From assembly GCA_041397305.1 (NCBI GenBank), contig JAWKWX010000005.1:124001-188000 (forward strand): a stretch of 64,000 nt of DNA, written 5' to 3'. This stretch comes from TMP-24 sp041397305. Lineage in GTDB: Bacteria > Pseudomonadota > Alphaproteobacteria > Rhodobacterales > Rhodobacteraceae. This document shows positions 42,801 to 49,462 of the stretch, in pieces (position 1 is the first letter of the stretch; each line of letters begins with the position of its first letter). Made by a program: the position numbers and the translations under genes. The notes under the pieces are model-generated. The model was not told the origin of the DNA and did not search any database. It worked only from the letters and a program-made list of their open reading frames with translations.

Positions 42801-43133
42801 ATGTACAAGGCAAAGATTTCCGAGATGCGGGGCGAATTGCGCGGGCTGAACAAGCTCATCCCCGAGACGATGGCCGAATTCGGCGCGCTGTCGAAAGCGG
42901 CGAAAGACGGGGGGCCGCTATCAGTCAAGGAAAAGGAATATGTGGCGCTCGGCATTGCGGTAAGCCAGCGATGTGAACCTTGCATCAATTTCCATGTCGA
43001 GGCGCTGATGAGGGCGGGCGCCACGCGCGACGAACTGGGGTCCGTCCTGTCGATGTCGATCCAGATGGGCGGCGGCCCGGCGGTCATGTATGCGGCGCAT
43101 GCGCTCGCCTGCTGGGACGAGCTGGCGGCCTGA
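42801..43133 (+). CDS. AhpD-like carboxymuconolactone decarboxylase family protein
   Basis: 110 residues. The active-site pair is CEPCINFH (CxxC followed by His), as in AhpD, in a helical core PLSVKEKEYVALGIAVSQRCEPC and AGATRDELGSVLSMSIQMGGGPA. Family members act as thiol-disulfide reductants or peroxidase partners. The ATG follows AAGGACCAGC. Its promoter region carries both an ATTC-N8-GAAT site and a TTGA-N6-TCAA site, suggesting redox or sulfide control. dusA follows after 119 bases. Confidence 0.92.
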   Translation: MYKAKISEMRGELRGLNKLIPETMAEFGALSKAAKDGGPLSVKEKEYVALGIAVSQRCEPCINFHVEALMRAGATRDELGSVLSMSIQMGGGPAVMYAAHALACWDELAA

Positions 43134-43252
43134 GCGAGGTATCGGGCCGGTCCGGCGCCCGCGGCGCGGGCAAGGCTGGAAATCCGCAGCGCGCCTGCGT
43201 AATAAGGGCCTCCGCGGCCGTCCGCCAAGGGGCGGCGCAAGGAGAATGCCCG

Positions 43253-44245
43253 ATGCAAGCGACCGCAGCCACCAGGGCCGCGCCTCTGTCCGTCGCGCCG
43301 ATGATGGACTGGACCGACCGTCACTGCCGGTTCCTGCACCGGCAGATATCGCGTCATGCGCTGCTTTATACCGAGATGGTGACGGCACCCGCCGTCATTC
43401 ACGGGCCGCGTGACCGGCTTTTGGGCTTCGACCCGGCCGAACATCCTGTAGCGTTGCAACTCGGCGGCTCCGATCCGGCCGAACTGGCCGAAGCCACGCG
43501 GATCGCGGCGGGCCATGGCTATGACGAGATCAACCTCAATGTCGGCTGCCCGTCCGACCGGGTGCAGTCGGGCTGTTTCGGCGCGGTGCTGATGGAGCGG
43601 CCAGCGCTGGTCGCCGAATGCGTGACGGCGATGATCGAGGCGAGCCCCGTCGAGGTGACGGTGAAATGCCGGATCGGCGTGGACGACCAGGTGCCGGAAG
43701 AGGTGCTGCCCGCCTTCATCGAAACGGTCGCGGCCGCGGGCGTCACGCGGTTTGCCGTCCATGCGCGAAAGGCCTGGCTGCAAGGCCTGAGCCCCAAGGA
43801 GAACCGCGAGATCCCGCCGCTCGATTATCCGCTCGTCCTGGCGATGAAGCGGGCCTTTCCGCAACTCCACATCTCGGTCAATGGTGGGATCGCGAGCCTC
43901 GATCAGGCCAGGCAGTTCCTTGACCAGGGCCTCGACGGCGCGATGATCGGGCGGGCGGCCTATCATACGCCGTTCGACGTGCTCGGCCGGGCCGATGAGG
44001 TGATCTTCGGCGCGGGGCAGGGGCCCGACCGGCTGGAGGTCGTGGACCGGATGCGGCCCTATATCGCCGCCCATCTGGCGCGGGGCGGACGGCTGCATCA
44101 GATCACCCGCCATATGCTCGGCCTTTTCCACGGCCAGCCCGGCGCGCGCGGCTGGCGGCGGCTGCTGTCAGAGCGGGCGAACCTTGCCGGTGCCGGGCTC
44201 GAGGTGGTCGACGCGGCACTCGCCAGCATATCCGAACCCGCCTGA
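43253..44245 (+). CDS. dusA: tRNA-dihydrouridine synthase A
   Basis: 330 residues from the ATG at 43253 (SD AAGGAG); an upstream extension overlapping the AhpD-like gene was rejected. FMN enzyme that reduces uridine in the tRNA D-loop. Signatures: SVAPMMDWTDRHCRFLHR, INLNVGCPSDRVQSGCFGAVLM with the catalytic Cys, and ITRHMLGLFHGQPGAR, diagnostic of DusA. It precedes the TauE/SafE gene by 68 bases. Confidence 0.96.
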   Translation: MQATAATRAAPLSVAPMMDWTDRHCRFLHRQISRHALLYTEMVTAPAVIHGPRDRLLGFDPAEHPVALQLGGSDPAELAEATRIAAGHGYDEINLNVGCPSDRVQSGCFGAVLMERPALVAECVTAMIEASPVEVTVKCRIGVDDQVPEEVLPAFIETVAAAGVTRFAVHARKAWLQGLSPKENREIPPLDYPLVLAMKRAFPQLHISVNGGIASLDQARQFLDQGLDGAMIGRAAYHTPFDVLGRADEVIFGAGQGPDRLEVVDRMRPYIAAHLARGGRLHQITRHMLGLFHGQPGARGWRRLLSERANLAGAGLEVVDAALASISEPA

Positions 44246-44313
44246 TTGCCACGGGCGCTGGCCAAGCTGTGCCGGGGCCGCTATCACTTCCGGGGCGAGA
44301 CGGGGAGATGATC

Positions 44314-45132
44314 ATGCCGCAGGCCGAACAACTGGTGCCGATGCTGTTCCTTCTGGCGGCGATCGGGGCCTTTGCAGGGGCGATCGCCGGGCTTCTGGGC
44401 GTAGGCGGCGGCATCATCCTGGTGCCTGCCTTCTTCTACGCTTTCAGCGCGCTCGGTTACGGCGGGCCGGACCTGATGCAGGTCTGCCTCGCCACTTCGC
44501 TTGCCACGATCATCGTGACCTCGACGCGCTCGGTTCTCGCCCATAACCGCAAGGGCGCGGTCGATTGGACGATCCTGAAAGGCTGGGCGCCGGGGATTGC
44601 GGTCGGCGCTGTCTTTGGCACGCTGGCGGTCGCGCAATTGCGTACGCCCGCACTGCAGGCGATCTTCGGCTCGCTGGCCCTGGTGGTAGCCTTCTACCTC
44701 GGGCTTGGACGCAGTCACTGGCGGCTCGGGCCCGCGATGCCGACAGGGGTGGTGCGGGCCGCGCTGTCGCCGCTGGTCGGGTTCCTTTCGGTGCTGATGG
44801 GCATCGGTGGCGGGTCTTTCGGCGTGCCGCTCATGAGCCTTTACGCCGTGCCGATCCACCGGGCCGTGGCGACGGCGGCGGGCTTCGGCGTGGTGATCGC
44901 CGTGCCGTCGGTCGCGGGGTTCCTGATGCAATCGGTCGAGGGTGCGCCGCCCTATACGCTGGGGGCCGTCAACCTGCCCGCCTTCGCCGTGATCATCGCC
45001 ATGACGCTGATCACCACACCTTGGGGGGTGAAGCTTGCCCATGCGATGGATCCGGCGCCCCTGAAGCGGGTCTTCGCGATCTTTCTTGCGATCGTGGCGC
45101 TGAACATGCTGCGGAAGGCGGCCGGCTGGTAG
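44314..45132 (+). CDS. TauE/SafE-family membrane transporter
   Basis: 272 residues from the ATG at 44314; the alternative at 44308 abuts the GGGGAG site and is less likely. About eight membrane spans in two repeats, with the GLLGVGGGIILVPAFF and MGIGGGSFGVPLMSL glycine motifs typical of PF01925. Members export sulfite, sulfoacetate or similar anions. The promoter of the AhpD-like gene 1.5 kb upstream has a sulfide-responsive-type operator, so a sulfur role fits but is not shown. Confidence 0.92.
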   Translation: MPQAEQLVPMLFLLAAIGAFAGAIAGLLGVGGGIILVPAFFYAFSALGYGGPDLMQVCLATSLATIIVTSTRSVLAHNRKGAVDWTILKGWAPGIAVGAVFGTLAVAQLRTPALQAIFGSLALVVAFYLGLGRSHWRLGPAMPTGVVRAALSPLVGFLSVLMGIGGGSFGVPLMSLYAVPIHRAVATAAGFGVVIAVPSVAGFLMQSVEGAPPYTLGAVNLPAFAVIIAMTLITTPWGVKLAHAMDPAPLKRVFAIFLAIVALNMLRKAAGW

Positions 45133-45164
45133 GGTAGGGCCGCAGCGCCCCGGTCAGTCGGCGG

Positions 45165-45425
45165 TCAGTCGCCGGTCCGGGCGGCGAGCCGCGCGGCACG
45201 GCCGCCGCGCCGGAGCGCCAGGCGCGGCGCGCGGGTCGGAAGCTCAGCCATCACTTCGCGCCGCCGCTCGGGTTCCATCCGGCTCCAGCCCGCGATCTCG
45301 TCGATGGTGCGGAAGCATCCCACGCAGATCCGCTCGGTGGGATGGATGGTGCAGAGCTTCACACAGGGGCTTTCCACCTCGTTCCGCTTCCAGACCCGGT
45401 CCTGAAGATCGCGCATTTCATCCAT
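45165..45425 (-). CDS. DUF1289-family cysteine-rich protein
   Basis: 86 residues. Conserved pattern ESPCVKLCTIHPTERICVGCFRTIDEIAGWSRM: four cysteines that would bind a metal or iron-sulfur cluster. The family (PF06945) is small and uncharacterised. It overlaps the ruvX end by eight bases and is the last gene of a ccmI-ruvX-DUF1289 unit. The C-terminal tail is Arg-rich. Confidence 0.9.
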   Translation of the reverse strand: MDEMRDLQDRVWKRNEVESPCVKLCTIHPTERICVGCFRTIDEIAGWSRMEPERRREVMAELPTRAPRLALRRGGRAARLAARTGD

Positions 45426-45891
45426 GCCGAAGATGCCCGATCCTGTCGAGCGCTCCTTGCAGGATAAACCCGGCGGCGACGTGATCTATGACCTGCGAGC
45501 GACGTTTTCGTGACGTATCCGCCTCCAGAAGCGCCCGTTCGGCCGCGACCGTGGACAGACGTTCGTCCCAGAAGGTGATCGGCAGGTCGGTCAGCCGTTC
45601 GAGGTTGCGGGCGAAAGCCCGGGTCGACTGGCAGCGCGGGCCCTCGCTGCCGTCCATGTTGCGGGGCAGGCCGAGGACGATGCCGGCGATCTCGCGCTCT
45701 GCCACGATCTTCAGAAGGGCCGTCGCGTCGGCGGTGAATTTCGTCCGCCGGATCGTGAGGAGCGGCGAGGCGACGGACAGCTGGCGATCGGAAACCGCGA
45801 CGCCGATGGTCTTCTCCCCAAGGTCGAGGCCGACGAGCGCGCGCAAGGGCGCGAGGCGGCGCGCGAAATCGCCTGCGTCGTCGGCGATCAT
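45418..45891 (-). CDS. ruvX: YqgF/RuvX-type Holliday junction resolvase-like protein
   Basis: 157 residues. RNase H-like fold with catalytic Asp in LVGLDLGEKTIGVAVSD, the GIVLGLPRNMDGSEGPR motif and the second acidic FWDERLSTVAAE. Member of an essential family involved in 16S rRNA 5' maturation. It overlaps ccmI (ATGA) and the DUF1289 gene. Confidence 0.95.
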   Translation of the reverse strand: MIADDAGDFARRLAPLRALVGLDLGEKTIGVAVSDRQLSVASPLLTIRRTKFTADATALLKIVAEREIAGIVLGLPRNMDGSEGPRCQSTRAFARNLERLTDLPITFWDERLSTVAAERALLEADTSRKRRSQVIDHVAAGFILQGALDRIGHLRHG

Positions 45892-47066
45892 TCCGCCACC
45901 CCCGCCGCTTCCGCTTCAGCCCGCACGGCAGCCAGTCCGCCCGGATCGCCCGCGAGCGCCGCCTGCGCCAGGCCCCAGGCGGCGCGAGCGCGATCCGTTT
46001 CCTTCAGCACGCCGAGCGCGCGCACCAGCCGCGCCCATTCCTCGGCGCTGCCGCCCTCTGTCTTGAGCCGCGCCTCAAGACCGTCGACCATGCCCGCGAT
46101 CATCTGGGCCTGATCCGGATCAAACGCCGGGGCGGCCTTGCGGGGCGGCTGGTAGTCCACACCCGAAGCTGCAGCGAGCCCCTCGATATTCGCCTCGATG
46201 AACGGGACCCACGGCGCCTCTGCCGGGCTGTCGGCGAGGAGGTCGCGCCAGAGGATGAAGGCCCGGTCGGGCCGCCCGGTCTGCGCCTCGACGAGCCCGG
46301 CATAGAAGCGCGCGGTGCCGTTTGCCGGATCGGCCTTCAGGGCGGCGGCCACCGCCTGTTCGGCCGCCTCGGTCACCGTGCCATCGGCCGCAAGCACCAG
46401 CGCATCGGCAAGCGCTGCGAAGTCGGCCGATGTTGCCCCGGCGCCGAGCGCCGCGACAAGCCGCTCTTCGGCCCGCGCGGCAGCCGACAGGTTGCCAAGC
46501 CTGCGCTCGTTGTCGGCCAACAGCCGCAGGCCCTGCACATCATTCGGCCGCTCCGCCACCGCCGCGCGAAGTTTTTCCATCAGATCAGCATATTGCGCAT
46601 CCGGCGACGGGGCGGGCACGCGGGTTTTCGCGGCCTCTCCCTCGGCCTCCGCTTGACTGGGCCGACCGGCCTTCAGCGCATCGGCCTTCGCGATCCGCCC
46701 GGAATGCGGAAGGTCGGGGTAGTCCGGCACGCCGAGCCTGAGATAAAGGCCCGCGGCCCCCGCGACCGCCAGAACGGCGAGCGCGAGCGGCACCGCCACG
46801 CCGCCGGTCTTGACCGCAACCAGGGCCGTGCCCTGACGGTCGATCGACAGGATGCGGCGCTTGATCTCAAGCCTCAGCGCCTCGGCTTCCTCCGCCCCGA
46901 TCGTGCCGCGCGCCAGGTCGCGGTCGACCTCGCCAAGCTGCTGCTTGTAAAGCGTCAGGTCGGATGCGGGCGCGGGCCCCCCGTCGGCGGCCACGCGCCG
47001 TCCGGACAGCCACAGCGCCGCCGGGATCAGGGCCGCGAGGGCCGTCGCGATAAGCCAGAAGACCAT
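45888..47066 (-). CDS. ccmI: c-type cytochrome biogenesis protein CcmI
   Basis: 392 residues. Two N-terminal membrane spans (about 3-20, VFWLIATALAALIPAALWL, and about 93-115) with a cytoplasmic loop containing YKQQLGEVDRDLARG, then a periplasmic TPR-like C-terminal domain. This is the CcmI layout: it chaperones apocytochrome c to the heme ligation complex CcmFH. No other ccm gene lies in the window. It heads the minus-strand unit with ruvX, and its start faces the soxB promoter. Confidence 0.92.
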   Translation of the reverse strand: MVFWLIATALAALIPAALWLSGRRVAADGGPAPASDLTLYKQQLGEVDRDLARGTIGAEEAEALRLEIKRRILSIDRQGTALVAVKTGGVAVPLALAVLAVAGAAGLYLRLGVPDYPDLPHSGRIAKADALKAGRPSQAEAEGEAAKTRVPAPSPDAQYADLMEKLRAAVAERPNDVQGLRLLADNERRLGNLSAAARAEERLVAALGAGATSADFAALADALVLAADGTVTEAAEQAVAAALKADPANGTARFYAGLVEAQTGRPDRAFILWRDLLADSPAEAPWVPFIEANIEGLAAASGVDYQPPRKAAPAFDPDQAQMIAGMVDGLEARLKTEGGSAEEWARLVRALGVLKETDRARAAWGLAQAALAGDPGGLAAVRAEAEAAGVAE

Positions 47067-47155
47067 GCCACCTCCGGGTTCCGTCTTTCACATAGGGCTT
47101 TCCGGCCCGGCCCGGAAGCCGGAAAGCCCATAACCGACCCTGCCTGCGGTTTCAT

Positions 47156-47187
47156 GTCGCAAATGTCGCAAATTTCTCAATTGCGAC
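47156..47187. promoter_or_regulatory. direct plus inverted repeats upstream of soxB
   Basis: GTCGCAAAT occurs twice in tandem (47156-47164 and 47165-47173), and the second copy forms an inverted repeat with TTGCGAC at 47181-47187. It lies 87 bases before soxB in the divergent region with ccmI. Likely the operator of a sarcosine/glycine-betaine-responsive regulator, though none is encoded nearby. Confidence 0.5.
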
Positions 47188-47273
47188 GTTTGCCAACCTG
47201 AGGCAAAACCCGCGTCATTCCATGTGGGACGGGAAGGCGGCACCTGACCGCCGGGAAGGATTCGGGCCCCCCA

Positions 47274-48536
47274 ATGTCGATCACCAGAGCCATGAAGCGC
47301 TATTCGGCTTTCGCCATCGTCAAGCAGGCGATGAGCTATCACCAGAACTGGGAAGAGGCATGGGCGTCGCCCGCGCCGAAGCCGAAATATGACGTTGTGA
47401 TCGTGGGCGCGGGCGGGCACGGCCTCGCCACCGCCTACTATCTTGGCAAGAACTATGGCATCACCAATGTCGCGGTGATCGAGAAGGGCTGGCTCGGCGG
47501 CGGCAATACCGGGCGCAACACCACGATCATCCGGTCGAACTACCTGCAGGACCCGTCGGCGGCGATCTATGAAAAGGCGCGGTCACTGTTCGAGGACCTG
47601 TCGCAGGACCTGAACTACAACGTGATGTTCAGCCCCCGCGGGCTTCTCATGCTCGCCCAGACCCACCATGAGGTGCGCGGCTATCGCCGCACCGTCTATG
47701 CCAACAACCTGCAGGGCGTGGCGACGGAATGGATCGAGCCGAAGCGCGTGAAGGAACTGGTGCCGATCATCAACCTCGACGGGCCGCGCTATCCGGTTCT
47801 TGGCGCACTTTATCAGGCGCGCGGCGGCACGGCGCGGCATGATGCGGTGGCCTGGGGCTATGCGCGCGCCTGTTCGGCGATGGGGATGGACATCATCCAG
47901 CAGTGCGAAGTGACCGGCATCCGCACCGAGGGCGGCAAGGTGGTCGGCGTCAACACCACGAAGGGCGCCATCGACTGCGGCAAGCTCGGCCTTGTCGCGG
48001 CGGGCCACTCCTCGGTTCTGGCCGACATGGCGGGCTTCCGCCTGCCGATTGAATCTCTGGCCCTTCAGGCGCTGGTATCGGAGCCGATCAAGCCCTGCAT
48101 GGATGTGGTCGTGATGGCCAACACCGTCCATGGCTACATGTCGCAATCCGACAAGGGCGAGATGGTGATCGGCGGCGGCACCGACGGGTTCAACAACTAC
48201 ACCCAGCGCGGGTCCTTCCACCATGTCGAGGAAACCGTGCGCGCGCTGGTCGAGACCTTCCCGATGATCTCGCGGCTGAAGATGCTGCGCCAGTGGGGTG
48301 GCATCGTCGACATGACCGGCGACCGCTCGCCCATCCTGTCTAAGACGCCGGTCGAGAACCTCTTCGTCAACTGCGGCTGGGGCACCGGCGGCTTCAAGGC
48401 GATCCCGGGGTCCGGCTGGGCCATGGCGGAACTGATGGCGCGGGGCGCGTCACCGCTGACCGAGGAATTCTCGATGTACCGCTTCCGCGAGGGGAAGTTC
48501 ATCGACGAAAGCGTTGCGGCGGGGGTGGCGCATTGA
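47274..48536 (+). CDS. soxB: heterotetrameric sarcosine oxidase beta subunit
   Basis: 420 residues from the ATG at 47274; the ATG at 47292 (MKRYSAFAIVKQ, the usual family start) is equally possible. FAD Rossmann motif YDVVIVGAGGHGLATAYYLGKN near residue 40, then GWLGGGNTGRNTTIIRSNYLQD, and a C-terminal NCGWGTGGFKAIPGSG that binds FMN/FAD. With SoxA, SoxD and SoxG it oxidises sarcosine to glycine, forming 5,10-methylene-tetrahydrofolate and H2O2. The other subunits follow, but soxD is delayed by a 457-base insertion-like spacer. Confidence 0.96.
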   Translation: MSITRAMKRYSAFAIVKQAMSYHQNWEEAWASPAPKPKYDVVIVGAGGHGLATAYYLGKNYGITNVAVIEKGWLGGGNTGRNTTIIRSNYLQDPSAAIYEKARSLFEDLSQDLNYNVMFSPRGLLMLAQTHHEVRGYRRTVYANNLQGVATEWIEPKRVKELVPIINLDGPRYPVLGALYQARGGTARHDAVAWGYARACSAMGMDIIQQCEVTGIRTEGGKVVGVNTTKGAIDCGKLGLVAAGHSSVLADMAGFRLPIESLALQALVSEPIKPCMDVVVMANTVHGYMSQSDKGEMVIGGGTDGFNNYTQRGSFHHVEETVRALVETFPMISRLKMLRQWGGIVDMTGDRSPILSKTPVENLFVNCGWGTGGFKAIPGSGWAMAELMARGASPLTEEFSMYRFREGKFIDESVAAGVAH

Positions 48537-48639
48537 TGGGTTCCCGGTTCGATTTCGCCGACCGTACCGCACGGGCGGCGACCGGCCCGCGCGGGGTGGG
48601 CGAGAAGCGCCCGCCCCGCGGGGGGGCGGGTCGGGCGCT

Positions 48640-48659
48640 GCCCGTGCTTGCGCACGGGC
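48640..48659. repeat. GC-rich hairpin after soxB
   Basis: 8-bp perfect stem GCCCGTGC and GCACGGGC with a TTGC loop, about 100 bases past soxB. A second, weaker GC-rich fold (CCCGCCCC with GGGGCGGG) lies just upstream. It may be an mRNA-stabilising or attenuation structure, or the terminator of the antisense ORF, whose stop lies at 48663. Confidence 0.45.
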
Positions 48660-48662
48660 GGG

Positions 48663-48818
48663 CTAATCTACGCGAGGACGGGTCGCCCATTCATATTCAA
48701 GGCGAAGTTCGTTCGCAGCGGCGACCTCGCCTCGGTCGAACGCGCGCCGCGCAAGTTCCCGAAGCCGCGCGTCCGTTGAGCCTCGCGCCCACACTTCCAA
48801 GGTTCGCCAATCAACCAT
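48663..48818 (-). CDS. 51-residue hypothetical protein, antisense inside the sox operon
   Basis: Start ATG at 48818 with a strong GAAGGAGATTGCGG site, stop TAG at 48663. The sequence begins MVDWRTLEVWARGSTDARLR, contains a helical RELARRAFDRGEVAAANEL and ends EWATRPRVD. It looks like a real small soluble protein, and its codon use is less GC3-biased than that of its neighbours. It lies on the opposite strand to soxB and soxD. I do not recognise the family. Confidence 0.5.
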   Translation of the reverse strand: MVDWRTLEVWARGSTDARLRELARRAFDRGEVAAANELRLEYEWATRPRVD

Positions 48819-48932
48819 CCGCAATCTCCTTCGCGAATGAGGATCGCTCGACGTGCAGCACTCTCATATGCACGTACCTCTCGCCGAAGATGCTGGGTGG
48901 TTTTAGGAGGAAGTTTTCCGTTTTGAATCAAT

Positions 48933-48972
48933 CGGTAGAGCGCAACTCTGCCGAAGCAGTAGTAAACTGCTT
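48933..48972 (+). other. two consecutive hairpins in the soxD leader
   Basis: Hairpin 1 pairs CGGTAGAG (48933-48940) with CTCTGCCG (48946-48953), one G-U pair. Hairpin 2 pairs AAGCAGT (48954-48960) with ACTGCTT (48966-48972). They lie just before the soxD ribosome site. The segment TCAATCGGTAGAGC resembles a tRNA D-arm, but the rest does not fold as a tRNA. Confidence 0.4.
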
Positions 48973-48993
48973 TGTCGTCGGAGAAAGCTCATC

Positions 48994-49317
48994 ATGCTAA
49001 CCCTTGAATGCCCCTACTGCGGCGTGAAGGCCGAGGAAACCGAACTGCAGGCAGGCGGTGAGGCGCATCTGAAGCGCTACGGGCCGGGCTCGTCGGATGA
49101 GGATTTCGACGGCTATATGTTCATGCGCAAGAACCCCAAGGGCGTGCATTTCGAACGCTGGCGCCACAGCTACGGCTGCGGCAAATGGTTCCTCGCCGCG
49201 CGCTGCACCGCAACGCTCGAGGTCTTCGGCACCTACCCGGCCCAGACCAAGGAACCGCCCGCAGACCTGCAGGCCAGGATCAAGGCAAAACGCCCGAACT
49301 GGGAGGGCTACCGGTGA
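48994..49317 (+). CDS. soxD: sarcosine oxidase delta subunit
   Basis: 107 residues. Zinc-ribbon pattern ECPYCGVKAEETELQAGGEAHL, then FERWRHSYGCGKWFLAARC, matching SoxD, the small zinc-binding subunit of heterotetrameric sarcosine oxidase. A GGAG site lies 10 bases upstream. It follows the soxB-soxD spacer, and soxA starts 145 bases later beyond a hairpin pair. The subunit stabilises the complex. Confidence 0.95.
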   Translation: MLTLECPYCGVKAEETELQAGGEAHLKRYGPGSSDEDFDGYMFMRKNPKGVHFERWRHSYGCGKWFLAARCTATLEVFGTYPAQTKEPPADLQARIKAKRPNWEGYR

Positions 49318-49347
49318 GCCCTTCGTCCCGCGCCCCCCTCTCCCTGA

Positions 49348-49421
49348 CCCTCTCCCCACAAGGGGGAGAGGGGATACCGAACCCCGGCCATTCCGCGCCT
49401 CCTCCCCCCTCGTGGGGGAGG
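49348..49421. repeat. intergenic element with two G/C-rich hairpins between soxD and soxA
   Basis: CCCTCTCCCC with GGGGAGAGGG (49348-49372), then CCTCCCCC with GGGGGAGG (49401-49421). The first hairpin, preceded by CCCTCTCCCTGACCCT, matches a widespread proteobacterial intergenic element of that form, from recall. It appears inserted in the operon and may attenuate or stabilise the soxD/soxA message. Confidence 0.65.
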
Positions 49422-49462
49422 ATGGGTGGGGGGGCTGCTACGCACTCCGACGAGGCCACGAT

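Larger units (their letters stand above)
48537..48993. other. spacer between soxB and soxD with hairpins and a small antisense ORF
   Basis: In most soxBDAG operons soxD follows soxB closely; here 457 bases intervene. The spacer holds a GCCCGTGC-TTGC-GCACGGGC hairpin, a 51-residue minus-strand ORF with a good ribosome site, and a lower-GC 3' half with two short hairpins. The plus-strand open frame here reads low-complexity and is not taken as a gene. Confidence 0.6.

Noticed and set aside
48920..48990. tRNA-like segment TCAATCGGTAGAGC before soxD
   Set aside because: The D-arm match is suggestive, but the acceptor, anticodon and T arms do not fold, so it is not a tRNA. It may be chance or a decayed fragment.
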